Part shown: positions 1 to 9,900 of the stretch, one piece after another | How the letters are laid out: each line of letters opens with the position of its first letter | How positions within the stretch are numbered: the stretch's first letter is position 1 | Assembly: GCA_016235555.1 (NCBI GenBank) | Contig: JACRKC010000064.1 | Location: 1 to 48,413, forward strand | Direction: 5' to 3' | Origin: Verrucomicrobiota bacterium | Lineage (GTDB): Bacteria > Verrucomicrobiota > Verrucomicrobiia > Opitutales > Opitutaceae | Length of the DNA: 48,413 bases | The notes under the pieces: model-generated | What the model saw: only the letters and a program-made list of their open reading frames with translations | The model's database searches: none | What the model was told of the DNA's origin: nothing | Made by a program: the position numbers and the translations under genes

Positions 1-357
1 CCGCGGGCCGTCCTCGGCGTCTCGCCGAGGATTTCGGAGGTGTCGGCGAGACGCCGGCACCAGCACCCGAGACGGGTGCGCTCCCCGAACCACCGAACTC
101 TTTGTCACCCTATTTCGCGAGGCTCAGTAATGGGTTACTTTCCCGGAACGGGTTTGCATCGTCGTTGCGCGGGTAGGTTGGGGTTTGGCCCCTCGAAATC
201 CACCGACGGCGGACAAGCGTCGGGCATAAAGGCCCGACCTACGCGTCACGGCGTGGCTGCCCTGGTGCCGGCTCCGCCGGATAGGTATGCTCCTCAAACC
301 ACTCGGGGGGGCTTGAGGCGGAGCCGGCGATTTCCGATTTTTCGCACTTCAAGACCC
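1..357. repeat. Non-coding 5' stretch with a truncated MITE-like repeat and a second palindromic repeat
   Basis: No gene is supported before the lyase start at 358. Positions 1-127 match most of the 44755-44933 element almost base for base, including the CTCGGCGTCTCGCCGAGG hairpin and the GCGAGGCTCAG end; the left end is cut by the window edge. Positions 173-242 (TAGGTTGGG to CCCGACCTA) form a palindromic repeat whose second copy is at 11647-11712. An open frame runs from 40 into the lyase, but its first 106 codons are this repeat DNA and are not credible protein. Confidence 0.75.
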
Positions 358-1278
358 ATGAAATTCCAGCTCCCCGGCCTCGTGGCCGCCCCGTTCACTC
401 CGTTTCGCGCCGATGGCGAGATCGCCTTCGAGGTCATCGGCCGCCAGGCCCGCACGCTCGCGGCCAATGGCGTGATCGGCGCTTTCGTGTGCGGCACGAC
501 CGGCGAGGGCGCGTCGATGACCGGCGAGGAACGCCGCCGCGTGATGGAGGCGTGGGTGGCCGCGCGCCCCGCGGGCTTGAAGATCATCGCCCATGTCGGG
601 CACACGAGCGCGGGTGAGGCGGGCGCGCTGGCGCGTCACGCGCAGGAGATCGGCGCGGATGCGATCGCGACGGTGGCGCCGAGTTTTTTCAAGCCGCCGG
701 GGCAACCCGAGCTCGTCGGCTGGTGCGCGCAAGTCGCCGCGGGCGCGCCGAAGCTGCCGTTTTTCTATTACCACATCCCTTCGATGACGAGCGTCACGCT
801 CCCGGCGGCGGCGTTTTTGGCGGAGGCGAAATCGAAAATCCCGACGCTCGCCGGCATCAAGTTCACCTACGAGGATCTCGAAGACTACCAGGCGGCGCGC
901 AAGCTGGGCGGCGATGACTACCAGGTGCTCTTCGGCCGCGACGAAATCCTGCTCACGGGCTTGCAGGCCGGCGCGACGGGTGCGGTCGGCAGCACCTACA
1001 ACTATGCCGCGCCGCTCTACATCCGGATTATGAAGGCGTTTGCGGCTGGCGATCTCGAGACGGCGAAGCGCGAGCAGGCGAAGTCGCGGGCGTTCATCGA
1101 CATCATGAACCGCTTCGGCGGCCAGCCGGCCGGCAAGGCCATCATGAAACTCGTCGGTCTCGACTGCGGCCCCGTGCGGCTGCCGATGCGCGCGCTCACC
1201 GCGGCGCAGGAAGCGGCGCTGCGGGCGGAGCTGCTGGCCATCGGCTTCTTCGATTACGCGTCGAAGGTCGCGGCGTGA
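358..1278 (+). CDS. nanA: N-acetylneuraminate lyase-like protein (DHDPS/NAL family)
   Basis: This is a 306-residue cytoplasmic TIM-barrel Schiff-base aldolase, normal length for the family. The start is the ATG at 358, where family similarity begins (MKFQLPGLVAAPFTPF); upstream codons fall in repeat DNA. The carboxylate-binding motif GTTGE is at about 46-50, the catalytic Tyr at about 138 (FFYYHIPS) and the Schiff-base Lys at 168 in GIKFTYEDLEDYQ. That last context resembles N-acetylneuraminate lyases more than dihydrodipicolinate synthases. The expected reaction is cleavage of N-acetylneuraminate, or a related 2-keto acid sugar, to pyruvate and an aldehyde sugar. A NanM-like gene follows, which supports sialic acid use. 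The family fold is certain; the exact substrate is inferred. Confidence 0.85.
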   Translation: MKFQLPGLVAAPFTPFRADGEIAFEVIGRQARTLAANGVIGAFVCGTTGEGASMTGEERRRVMEAWVAARPAGLKIIAHVGHTSAGEAGALARHAQEIGADAIATVAPSFFKPPGQPELVGWCAQVAAGAPKLPFFYYHIPSMTSVTLPAAAFLAEAKSKIPTLAGIKFTYEDLEDYQAARKLGGDDYQVLFGRDEILLTGLQAGATGAVGSTYNYAAPLYIRIMKAFAAGDLETAKREQAKSRAFIDIMNRFGGQPAGKAIMKLVGLDCGPVRLPMRALTAAQEAALRAELLAIGFFDYASKVAA

Positions 1279-1311
1279 ATTGAACCAGCCATTTCTCGAC
1301 ACACCCGAAAC

Positions 1312-1410
1312 CAATGACCACGGATTGCACGGATAACACGGATGAAGACTAAAGCCTCCAACCCTCTTTGGTTAGATCCGTGCCATCCGTGAAATCCGTG
1401 GTCATGCATT
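1312..1410. repeat. CACGGAT-type inverted repeat overlapping the nanM start codon
   Basis: The left arm (about 1312-1345) carries ACCACGGATTGCACGGAT and the right arm (about 1372-1410) carries its near complement, ending ATCCGTGGTCATGC. A related element, with CGGATTACGCGGAT arms, lies at 14851-14932. The ATG of the downstream kelch gene lies inside the right arm, so a hairpin in the mRNA would pair the start region. Confidence 0.75.
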
Positions 1411-2441
1411 GGCCGAGTGTTCTTGCCGCCGGCGTCATGGCAGCCAACGCCCACGCTGCGTTCGACTGGAAACAACTGCCAGCCATCCCGGATCGCGAAG
1501 GTTTCGCGGGAAGTTTCGCCGGCACAAGCGGCGGCGTGCTGCTCGTCGCGGGCGGCGCGAATTTCCCCGACAAGCGTCCGTGGGAGGGCGGCACGAAGAT
1601 CTGGTATGACCGCGTGTTTGCGCTCGACCCTTCGACGGAGCTCAGGGCGGGCGCGTGGCGCGATGCGGGAGAGCTGCCCGCCGCCAACGGCTATGGCGCC
1701 TCGGTGCAGCTCGACGACGGCGTGCTGTTCATCGGCGGCGGCGATGCGAAGCGAAATTTCGCCGAGGTGTGGCTGGTGAAGTGGGATGGACGCAGCGCGA
1801 AGTTCGAGGCGTGGCCGGCGCTGCCGAAACCGCTCGCGATGTGCGCGGGCGCGCGCGCGGGCCGCACGGTGTTTGTCGCGGGCGGACTCGACCGGCCGGA
1901 CGCGACGCAGGCGCAGCGGGTGTTCTTCGCGCTCGATCTCGACCACCGGGAAAAGGGCTGGCGTGAACTACCGCCGTGGCCCGGCGCCGAACGGATGCTC
2001 GCGACCGCGGGCGCGAGCGGCGGCGACTTTTTCCTGTTCAGCGGCGCGAAACTCATCGTCGGCGCTGACGGCAAGACCTCGCGCGAGTGGCTGCGCGATG
2101 CCTACCGCTACACACCGGGCAAGGGCTGGAAACAGATCGCGCATCTGCCGCGCGTGGCCGTGGCCGCGCCATCGCCGGCCGGTGTGGCGGGCGGAAAGCT
2201 CCTCGTGATCGGTGGCGACGACGGGGCGCAGGTGAGTGTCGCGCCGACGGCACACAAGGGCTTTCCGCGCGACGTGCTCGCCTACGATCCCGCCGCGGAT
2301 GCGTGGGCCCGCGCGGGCGAAGTGCCGTTCTCACTCGTGACCACGACGCTCGCAACCTGGCGCGGCCAGATGGTGGTGCCCGGCGGCGAGCAACGGCCCG
2401 GCGTGCGCTCGACGGCGGTGTGGGCGATGGAAGTGAAATAA
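1404..2441 (+). CDS. nanM: NanM-like N-acetylneuraminate mutarotase (kelch beta-propeller)
   Basis: The predicted exported protein has 345 residues. ATG 1404 gives a short signal peptide (MHWPSVLAAGVMAANAHA) followed at once by the family start FDWKQLPAIPDREGFAG; ATG 1437 is a shorter alternative. Kelch repeats are visible, with the LLVAGGANFPDKRPWEGG block typical of the NanM/cyclically permuted mutarotase family. The expected role is to speed conversion of alpha- to beta-N-acetylneuraminate after sialidase release. It lies 125 nt after the lyase and 41 nt before the second lyase-family gene, so co-transcription is likely. Oddities: the start codon sits in an inverted repeat, and the DPSTELRAG segment (DNA 1628-1652) is encoded by a dispersed TTCGAC...CTCAGGGC repeat. 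Confidence 0.8.
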   Translation: MHWPSVLAAGVMAANAHAAFDWKQLPAIPDREGFAGSFAGTSGGVLLVAGGANFPDKRPWEGGTKIWYDRVFALDPSTELRAGAWRDAGELPAANGYGASVQLDDGVLFIGGGDAKRNFAEVWLVKWDGRSAKFEAWPALPKPLAMCAGARAGRTVFVAGGLDRPDATQAQRVFFALDLDHREKGWRELPPWPGAERMLATAGASGGDFFLFSGAKLIVGADGKTSREWLRDAYRYTPGKGWKQIAHLPRVAVAAPSPAGVAGGKLLVIGGDDGAQVSVAPTAHKGFPRDVLAYDPAADAWARAGEVPFSLVTTTLATWRGQMVVPGGEQRPGVRSTAVWAMEVK

Positions 2442-2482
2442 CCGGGCTTGGGGCTCCGACCTCGGCGAGACACCGAACGAGC

Positions 2483-3418
2483 ATGCGACCGCTGACTGCT
2501 TCCGAAATCCGCGGCAACTGGGCCACGCTGCTCCTGCCGCTCAACGCCGACGACTCGATCGACTACGGGCTGCTCGCGACGGAGCTCGATCACTTCATCG
2601 CCGCGCGCGTGAGCGGCGTCTACTCGAACGGCACGGCGGGCGAGTTTCACACGCAGACGGAGGACGAGTTTGACCGTGTGAATCAGTTGCTCGCCGAAAA
2701 GTGCGAGCGCGCCGGCGTGCCGTTTCAGGTGGGCGCGTCGCACATGAGCGCGCAGCTCTCGCGCGCGCGGTTGCGGCGCGCGAAGGCGTTGCGGCCGACG
2801 GCGTTTCAGGTGGTGCTGCCCGACTGGCAGGTGCCCGCTTGGCCGGAGATTGTGACGTTTCTCGAGACCATGGCGGCCGAAGCCGCGCCGATCCCGCTCA
2901 TCGTCTACAACCCGCCGCACGCGAAGCGCCGGCTGGTGCCGGAAGAGTGGCTGCGACTCATCGAGGCGGTGCCCGGCATCGCGGGCATGAAGGTGGCCGG
3001 CGGTGACGACGCGTGGTATCGCGCGATGCAGCCGGTGATGGCGCGAGTCTCGGTGTTCATCCCCGGCCACACGCTGGCGAGCGGACTGGCCCGCGGCGCG
3101 CACGGCGCTTACTCGAACGTCGCGTGTCTCAGTCCCGCGGGCGCGCAACGGTGGTATGATCTCTGCCAGCGCGATCCCGCCGCCGGCCTCGCGTGGGAAA
3201 ATAAAATCCAGCCGTTCTGGATGAGCCACATCGCGCCGATCATCACGCAACACGGGCTGACCGCGACCGCGGCCGACAAATCCGCCGCCGCGGCGGGCGG
3301 CTGGCTGCGCGGTTTCACGCCGCGCGTGCGCTGGCCGCATCGCAGCGCCGGCGCCGAACAAATCGCCGCGATCGCTGCCGCGGCCCGCCGGGAGGTGCCG
3401 GAGTTGTTCGAGGGGTGA
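2483..3418 (+). CDS. DHDPS-family lyase/aldolase, second paralogue
   Basis: This is a 311-residue class I aldolase of the dihydrodipicolinate synthase superfamily. ATG 2483 is chosen because family similarity starts at MRPLTASEIRGNWATLLLP. The motif NGTAGE (about 49-54) replaces GTTGE, catalytic Tyr142 lies in YNPP and the likely Schiff-base Lys170 in GIAGMKVAGG, so it should be active. It is clearly divergent from the lyase at 358, and the GTAGE change plus a different lysine context suggest another 2-keto acid substrate. It is the last gene of the three-gene plus-strand set. Its substrate cannot be told from sequence; a keto-deoxy sugar acid is a reasonable guess in this cluster. Confidence 0.8.
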   Translation: MRPLTASEIRGNWATLLLPLNADDSIDYGLLATELDHFIAARVSGVYSNGTAGEFHTQTEDEFDRVNQLLAEKCERAGVPFQVGASHMSAQLSRARLRRAKALRPTAFQVVLPDWQVPAWPEIVTFLETMAAEAAPIPLIVYNPPHAKRRLVPEEWLRLIEAVPGIAGMKVAGGDDAWYRAMQPVMARVSVFIPGHTLASGLARGAHGAYSNVACLSPAGAQRWYDLCQRDPAAGLAWENKIQPFWMSHIAPIITQHGLTATAADKSAAAAGGWLRGFTPRVRWPHRSAGAEQIAAIAAAARREVPELFEG

Positions 3419-3432
3419 GGGGCGGGGTATTG

Positions 3433-3537
3433 AAGGTAGGGCCCGACCTCCGGGCGGGCCTGAGTTCCAGCGTAGTTTTCTCCCTTTATCCGCGGGGTTG
3501 GCTAAAACCCAGGCCGGTTCGGAGAACCGGCCCTACC
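3433..3537. repeat. Palindromic repeats (GGTAGGGCCCGACC and GGCCGGTTC...GAACCGGCC)
   Basis: The short gap between converging genes holds two hairpins: one around 3433-3463 and GGCCGGTTCGGAGAACCGGCC near 3511-3531, which ends CCTACCC. Similar CCGGTCCGGTCGGAGACCGG hairpins occur at 5496-5543. They could work as a bidirectional terminator, but no T-run is present. Confidence 0.6.
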
Positions 3538-3560
3538 CCAAGGCGTCTTTCGCTGCACCC

Positions 3561-4994
3561 TCAGCGGCGCGGCAACAATGCGCTCAACGCGCGCACCCGC
3601 GCGGCTTCGGCGGGGTTCCCGGCGAGGTTTTCGGTTTCGAAGAGGTCGGCGTCGTCGCGGTAAGCGTAGAGCTCGCGGGCGGTGACTTCGCCGGTCGCGA
3701 AGTTGCGCCACTCGATGTAGCGGTGGGTGGGCGTGCGCACGGCGTAGCCCATCACGCCGGGCTCGGCGCGATAGGTCCACGGGCGCGGGAACTGGCTGAA
3801 GGCCGCGGGCCGCGAAGCGCGCGCCGGATCGTCGAGCCACGGGCGGAGCGAGCGGCCCTCGACGCCGACGGGCGCAGGCAGGCCGCAGAGATCGGCGAGC
3901 GTCGGGTAGAGGTCGAGGAGTTCGGTGAGCGCGGGCGAGGCGGCGCCGGGGTGCGGCTCGCCGGGACGGGTGACGATGAGCGGCACGCGGGTGTCGACTT
4001 CGTAGTTGGTCGTCTTCGCCCAGAGGCCGTGTTCGCCGAGGTGGTAGCCGTGGTCGCTCCAGAGGACGATGAGGGTGTTTTTCTCCGCGCCGGCCTCGCG
4101 GAGCGCGGCGAGCACGCGGCCGATCTGCGCGTCGGAAAAACTCGTGGCGGCGTAGTAACCGTGGCGCAGCGTCTTGATCTGCGCCGGCGTGAGCGGGCCG
4201 ACCTTGGGCATGTCGGTGTAGCCGCGCAGCTCGGCCGAGTCGTGCAACGCGACTTCGGGTGCGCCGCGCGGCGGCTGGGGCTGCGGGACGGTCTGTAGTT
4301 TGTCCGCGTCGTATTGATCCCAGAAGCGCGACGGCGCGGAGAAGGGCAGGTGCGGGCGGCGGAAGCCGATGGCGAGGAAGAAGGGTTGCGGCTGAGTCGC
4401 GAGCGCGCGCACGCGGGTCACGGCGAGATCGGCGACTCGACCGTCGATGTAGGCGTGGTCGGGCACATCGGCGGCGTCGGTGGCGGCGGCCTTTTCGCGG
4501 CCTTTTTTTCCGTCGGGCTGGTAGATACGGAGGTTTTCGGCGCTGGCGTATTTGCCGCGCTCGCCCTCGGTGTCGTCGAGTTGCGCGGGCACGGACCAGC
4601 TCGGGGCGTCGCGGAATTTCGGCGGGTCGTGGAAAATCTTGCCGATGGCCTCGGTGTGGTAGCCGTGGTTTTTGAAATGTTGCGGGAGCGTGACGACGTC
4701 GGGGGCGTTCTGCCGGAAGTGGGTCTGGAGATCCCACACGCGCAGAGTGTCGGGGCGGCGGCCGGTGAGGACGGAGGCGCGCGAGGGGTTGCAGACGGCT
4801 TGCTGCGAGTAAGCGCGGGTGAAGCGGACGCCGCGCGCGGCGAGTGCGTCGAGGTGGGGCGTGCGCGCGAGCGGATCGCCGTAGCAGCCGAGGTCGGTGC
4901 GCAGATCGTCGACGACGAGGAAGAGGATGTTGAGGCGCGGCTCGGCGGCGGACGCGAGGCCGGCGAGGAGGGCGAGGAGGAGGACGCGGTTCAT
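3561..4994 (-). CDS. Secreted sulfatase, iduronate-2-sulfatase-like (Cys type)
   Basis: The protein has 477 residues with a signal peptide (MNRVLLLALLAGLASAAEP). It is a type I sulfatase: metal-binding Asp29-Asp30 in LVVDDLR, and the formylglycine motif CNPSR with Cys68 in SQQAVCNPSRASVLTGRRPDT. A second metal/catalytic block is WSDHGYHLGEHGLWAK. The stretch GCYGDPLARTPHLDALA and the block around the Cys strongly resemble iduronate-2-sulfatases. It should hydrolyse sulfate esters on acidic glycans in the periplasm or outside the cell. Activation needs a formylglycine-generating enzyme, and none is in the window. It lies downstream of the sialidase at 5540 on the same strand, 545 nt away. Sulfatase is near certain; iduronate specificity is inferred. 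Confidence 0.88.
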   Translation of the reverse strand: MNRVLLLALLAGLASAAEPRLNILFLVVDDLRTDLGCYGDPLARTPHLDALAARGVRFTRAYSQQAVCNPSRASVLTGRRPDTLRVWDLQTHFRQNAPDVVTLPQHFKNHGYHTEAIGKIFHDPPKFRDAPSWSVPAQLDDTEGERGKYASAENLRIYQPDGKKGREKAAATDAADVPDHAYIDGRVADLAVTRVRALATQPQPFFLAIGFRRPHLPFSAPSRFWDQYDADKLQTVPQPQPPRGAPEVALHDSAELRGYTDMPKVGPLTPAQIKTLRHGYYAATSFSDAQIGRVLAALREAGAEKNTLIVLWSDHGYHLGEHGLWAKTTNYEVDTRVPLIVTRPGEPHPGAASPALTELLDLYPTLADLCGLPAPVGVEGRSLRPWLDDPARASRPAAFSQFPRPWTYRAEPGVMGYAVRTPTHRYIEWRNFATGEVTARELYAYRDDADLFETENLAGNPAEAARVRALSALLPRR

Positions 4995-5539
4995 TCTCGT
5001 TGGGTCCGATCCCGCGAAGCCCTGGTCGCCTGCGGCGCCGCCACAGGCGGGTAAACTTGCTTCGCCATGGTTGGGTAGCGACGAGCGCCAGCGAGTCGAA
5101 GCGCGTCGGCTCGCTGGCGTTCGCCGCTACGATGCGTGATCGAAGGTCGCATGGTGGGATTGGTCTAATGTCCCGGAGCCTGCTCCGGCTTGGCCGGGAA
5201 GTGGCACGGGTCTCCTGACCCGTGGCGACGGGAAACACGGGTCAGGAGACCCGTGCCACGAAACGAGCGAGGTTGGGCGCGAGGCATATCTTTCCGATGC
5301 TCCAGAAATTGCTTTGAGGATCCTGTACGATCTGCCGGCGGGCGGGGGTCGGCGGGCGGAGGCGGCGGCGAAGAAAGGAACTGATAGAACGGAGGCGACG
5401 AAGGGGCGGACGGCTCGCACGGCGCGGGGTAGGGCGAAAGAGGACATGATCGGGAGCGAGGACGCGAGGTTTGCGTTGGCCGTGCCGCGTCGGCAGTAGG
5501 GCCAGTCTTTGGCTGGCCCGGTCCGGTCGGAGACCGGAC
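4995..5539. repeat. 545-nt gap filled with three hairpin repeats
   Basis: No gene is seen. There are three inverted repeats. One runs from GTAGCGACGAGCGCCAGCGAG (near 5083) to CTCGCTGGCGTTCGCCGCTAC (near 5131). One is a perfect 24-bp pair at 5201-5224 and 5236-5259 (GTGGCACGGGTCTCCTGACC...) with an 11-nt loop. One is a double hairpin at 5496-5543 that runs into the stop codon of the next gene. The sequence between them gives no credible reading frame. Confidence 0.75.
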
Positions 5540-6643
5540 CTACTTCACACTGAAGCGGGCGAGGGTGATTTTCTCGTAGGGCTTTTTCTCGCCGCGCTCG
5601 TAGAGGCAGGCGGCTTCGGTCGCCGAGAGGGAGAGGAGGCACGAGTAGGCGGCGGGGCCGGCGTGGAGCGTCGTGAGCTCGCGCCAGGTCGCGGCCTCGT
5701 CGGTGCTGACGCGGACGAGGAGGTTGGTGCGGGTCTTGGCGGCGGGGTTCGAGAAGAGGAGTGCGCCGGACTCGTGGCGGCGGATGCTGGCCTGGCAGAT
5801 CGGCTCGATGAGTTCGACGGCGTGGCGCTGGTCCTCCCACGTCAGGCCGCCGTCGCGGCTGAACGCGTGCTGACGCGCCGGCTGCGTCTTGTCGTAATTG
5901 CGCATGTTGAGGAGCAGGCGGCCGTCGGTGAGTTCGACGACTTCGCACTCGTTGACCTGGTCGCGGGGCGAGGTGCCGCCGAGCTTCCAGGTGGCGCCGT
6001 GATCGTCGGAGTAGATCGCGTGCGAGTAGTAGCGCTTCGAAGGCGCCTCGATGTGGTCGCAGGGAATCACGAGGCGACCGCGAGCCGCGCCGCGCTCGAG
6101 CTGGATGCCGGCGCCGGGGCCGGTTGCATACCAGGTCCAGTCGGGCTGCTTGACCGTCGTGGTGATTTCGCGCGGTTTGGACCAGGTCTGGCCGTGATCG
6201 CTGGATTGGAGGACGAAGATGCGGCGGGTGTCGCGGCTGGTTTGCGCGATGATGTTTCGCTCCACGTCGTCGCCGCGATTCCATGTCGAGAGAAGGAAGA
6301 TCGTGCCGGTCGTGCGGTCGACGACGGGGCAGGGGTTGCCGCAGGTGTTGGTGTCGTCGTCCCACACGACTTGTTGTGCGCTCCAGGTGCGGCCGCCGTC
6401 GGTGGAGCGCTTGAGGAGGAGGTCGATGTTGCCGGCGTCGCCGCCGCCGGCTTTGCGGCCTTCGGCGAAGGCGAGGAGGACGCCGTTCTGCGCGCGGATC
6501 AGCGAGGGGATGCGGTAGGTGTGATAGCCGTCCTGCCCGGAGGTGAAGACGTCGATCTGCTCGGCGGGCGGGGGCGCGGCGCGAGCAGGAAGGGATGAGA
6601 CGAAGAGGGCGGAGAGGACGAAGGGGAGGTGGCGGAGGCGCAT
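5540..6643 (-). CDS. Exo-alpha-sialidase (GH33), canonical
   Basis: The protein has 367 residues; start ATG 6643 gives a signal peptide (MRLRHLPFVLSALFVSSLPARA). Farther-upstream starts would translate a repeat. All sialidase landmarks are present: YRIPSL with triad Arg44, EGR at 61-63, Asp boxes STDGGRTW, SSDHGQTW, SDDHGATW and SRDGGLTW, NECEVVEL near 231-238, Arg248 in NMRN, Arg311 in LLVRVSTD, the probable nucleophile Tyr in AYSCLL (about 333), and LYERGE. It should release terminal sialic acid from glycans outside the cytoplasm. It lies downstream of the TonB receptor on the same strand. A GAATCC-type inverted repeat sits 14 nt before the start codon. Confidence 0.88.
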   Translation of the reverse strand: MRLRHLPFVLSALFVSSLPARAAPPPAEQIDVFTSGQDGYHTYRIPSLIRAQNGVLLAFAEGRKAGGGDAGNIDLLLKRSTDGGRTWSAQQVVWDDDTNTCGNPCPVVDRTTGTIFLLSTWNRGDDVERNIIAQTSRDTRRIFVLQSSDHGQTWSKPREITTTVKQPDWTWYATGPGAGIQLERGAARGRLVIPCDHIEAPSKRYYSHAIYSDDHGATWKLGGTSPRDQVNECEVVELTDGRLLLNMRNYDKTQPARQHAFSRDGGLTWEDQRHAVELIEPICQASIRRHESGALLFSNPAAKTRTNLLVRVSTDEAATWRELTTLHAGPAAYSCLLSLSATEAACLYERGEKKPYEKITLARFSVK

Positions 6644-6657
6644 GGTGAAATCGGCGG

Positions 6658-6751
6658 TCATTCTGAAAGAAGCGAAGAATCCATCTTGATTTTGTGCGCG
6701 GGGGCGAGGAGCGAAGCTCCCACTGGATTCTTCGCTTCGCTCAGAATGACA
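6658..6751. repeat. GAATCC/GGATTC inverted repeat, copy 1
   Basis: The left arm begins GTCATTCTGAAAGAAGCG and the right arm ends GCTTCGCTCAGAATGAC, with a spacer of about 45 nt containing GGAGCGAAGCTCC. Copies 2 and 3 lie at 13901-13996 and 16140-16233. All three sit just upstream of the start codon of a minus-strand gene. Confidence 0.8.
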
Positions 6752-6879
6752 AATCAAGGTGCATGGTGCGCTATTTTTGGGCGAGAAGGGATGCGTGACA
6801 CGAACGAGCCTCGGGGGCGTGGCGGCATGGACACGAGGTGAGCAGGCCGTGGCGAGGCGAGTGAAGGTGGAGGGTTTCT

Positions 6880-6906
6880 CCACTGAGGCGGGACGCCTCA
6901 GCCACG
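6880..6906. repeat. GAGGCGGGACGCCTC short palindrome
   Basis: The sequence CTGAGGCGGGACGCCTCAG lies just before the stop codon side of the TonB receptor. Related copies are at 18817-18882 (two in a row) and 41231-41278 (two in a row). It may act as a small hairpin at the gene end; the role is unknown. Confidence 0.7.
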
Positions 6907-6914
6907 ACGGCGGA

Positions 6915-9900
6915 TCAGAAGCTGCCGCGGATGCCGACGTTGGTGTAGTAGCCGAGTTCCTGCCAGCGGGTGGGCTTGGCGTAGTCGGGTGTGGTGGGCG
7001 AGTAGCGCTGGAGGTTTTGCACGAACCCGCCCCAGTCGACGAGCGAGGCGTAGAGCGAGTAGCGTTTGGTGAGACTGTAGTTCACGTTGACGCCGATGCG
7101 CGTGCGTTTCGCCTGATAGTTGAAGGTGTTGGGGGCGACGGTGGCGCTGGCGGCGACGGTGCCGGTCTTGACGTCGCCGGTGTAGCTGATCGTCCACTTG
7201 AGGGCGAGGCGGCCGCGGATGAAGTTCACGCCGCCGGAGAGCGACTTCGGGTTGTAGCCGGAGAAGTCGTTGGTGCGCGAGCCGCTGAGGTTGAGCTTGG
7301 TCGCGTTGGCGAACACCTGGAGGCCGCGCGCCCAGTGCGGGAGGAACGTGAGGGACTGGCGGTAGGTGAACTCGATGCCCTGGATCTTGGCATCGCCGCC
7401 GTTGGAGAGCGTGGTGAAATTGTAGCTGAGCAGCGACTGGTCGCTCTCGAGGCCGTAGAGTTCAAGCAGTTCGGGCGTGGCGGCGGTGGTGACGGAGGTG
7501 AAGAAGTCCTTGATCTCCTTTTGGAACACGCCGACGGAGCCGAAGCCGTCCTTGATCTGGTAGCTTTCGAGCGAGAGGTCGTAGCTCTTGGCGCTCCACG
7601 GCTTCAGGCCGGAGTTGTTGACGGTGATCGTGGGGTTGACGGCGTTGGCGTCGGAGATCGAGGTGCTCGGGATGATGTTGTTGATGTTGGGGCGGCCGAG
7701 CGTCTGGGCGTAGGCGGCGCGGAGGATGAGGTTCTCGGTGATCGTGTAGCTCGCGTTGAGGCTCGGGTAGTAGCCGCTGTAGTGCTGGTCGGACGTGGCG
7801 CCGCGCTCGACGTAGCGGAGTTTGCGGAGGGTCAGGGCGTCGGCGGATTTGTTCACGGGCTGGATGCCGGCCTGGTTGGGGTTGCCGTCGATCAAGCGGC
7901 CGCTGGCGTCGCGCTGGTATTGGGCGTTGATGTCGTTGAGCGGGCCGCTGCCTTTGTCGTGGGTGCGCTCGAAACGGACGCCGGTGACGAGCCAGAGCTT
8001 GTTGTTGAGCAGGCGCACATCGGCGCGGAGGTAGGCGGCGGCGACCTGCTCGGAGAGCTGGCGGGAGTTGTTGACGCGATCCTGCCAGATCTGCGCCTCG
8101 TCGGTGACGAACCACGCCGGGTTCTTCTGGTAGAGCTCGTAGAGTTTCTTGCCGCTGATCCAGCGGACCTTCCGGCCGAAGAGGGTCGGGGCGTCGTCGT
8201 TGTAGGCGGTGTCGAAGACATCGAAGTTTTTCGCCTGGCGGGAGACGGCGTCGGCGGCGCCGTTGGGGCGGAAGGTCCACGTCCTCGGGTAGCGGCGCTG
8301 GTCGTTTTGCATGGTGTCGATCAGGCCGCCGACCTTGAGCGTGAACGGAATGCGGCCGCGGAACTCGCGCGCGAGGTCGAGTTTGAAGTTGTAGCGCTGG
8401 GTGTTCCAGTCGGGCTGGTTGCTGTTGCCGCTGGTGATGGAGTAGTTGCCGCCGTCGTAGACGTCGACCGCCTGGCCCGCGGCGTTGGTGGCGGAGTAGC
8501 TCGTGGGGATCGTGCCGCCGGAGCTGGGGATGCCGTCGCCGCGGAGGATGACGTTGGAGATGGTGGCGGGGGTGGTGTTGAAGAAGCCGGCGTCGACGTC
8601 CCAGCGGTCGCTGCCGGAGGTGGAGTAGTAGCTGCCGAAGTCGATGCGCCAGGTCGCGCCGCGGTGGCGGTATTTGAAATTGTAGAGCTTGGTCTGGGTG
8701 AGGATGTCGACGTTCTCGCCGCTGCCGTTCATGGTGATGGTGCCGGCGGGGAGGGCGGTGCCGGTGGGAATCGCGCTCTGCGAAAACGTCGCGCCGCCGG
8801 TGGCGCCGGCGCCGTAAGCGAAGGCGAGCACGCTGCGCGTGATCGGGAGGGCGTAGCTGCGATACTGGCCGCTGAGGGAGAGGAAGTCGGTCGAGTTGAG
8901 GCGGTAGTCGATGCCGATCTGGCCCTGGAGCGTGCGGAATTGCTGCGCGAGGCTGTTCCACTGGCTCGTGGTCTGGACGTTGCGGACCTGATCCCAAGCG
9001 GGGCTCTCATCGGTGTCCTTGGTGCCGGTTTCCATCGGCTTGGCGCGCCAGGTGCGCGAGCCGCCGATGGTGATGGCGAGGTCGCGATTGATGGGACGGA
9101 GGTAGCTGAAATCGAAGGACGGCAGGATGTATTTCGAGGAGGTGACGCCGGAGGCGTTGCGCGGGCCGCCGTCGAAGGTGAGGCCGTTGCGGTTGTGAAA
9201 CATCGTGTAGACGTTGTAGGTGAAGCGCGGGGCCTTCGTCTCAAAGCCGTTGCGCGTGATCAGATTGATCGAGCCGCCGAGGCCGCTCGCGGGCATGTCG
9301 GGCGTCGGCACCTTGGTGATCTCGACGCGCGACACGTTGTTCATCGGCACCTCGCGCAGATCGAGCGAGCGGCTGTTGCCGTTGAAGGTCCCGGTGGTCT
9401 CGGCGCCGTCGATCGTAAGGCCGGTGTTGTTGCCGGGGAAGCCGCGCATGGCGACGGTGGTCGGCTCGGAGCCGGAGGTGGTGACGGACACGCCGGGCAG
9501 GAAGAGGAGAAACTCGCCGATGTTTTCCGCGCCGCGATCGCCGAACTCATCCATGGCGACGACGTTCTTGATGTTGGGGGCGGTGCGCTGCTCGTTCATC
9601 GAGATCGCCTGGGCGCTCATCTCGCGATCGGCGACGACGGTGAAGGCGTCGAGCTTGACGGCGTCGCCCGAGCCGGCGCGGCCCGCGCGATCGAGCACGA
9701 GTTCGAACTCGCGGCGCACGGCGCCGGTCGCGGTCACGTTGACGGAGGCTTTTTGCGACGCCATGCCGAGGTAGCTGACGTTGATCAGCGCCGGGCCGAC
9801 GGGCACTCCGGTGAGGCGGTATTCGCCGGCGGAGTCGGTGACGACCTCGCGCTCGGAGCCGTCGAGCGAGACGCGGGCGTTGGCGAGGGCGTTGCCGGTG

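Noticed and set aside
40-357. Upstream in-frame extension of the nanA-like gene
   Set aside because: The extension is encoded by a truncated repeat element and is not part of the lyase family.
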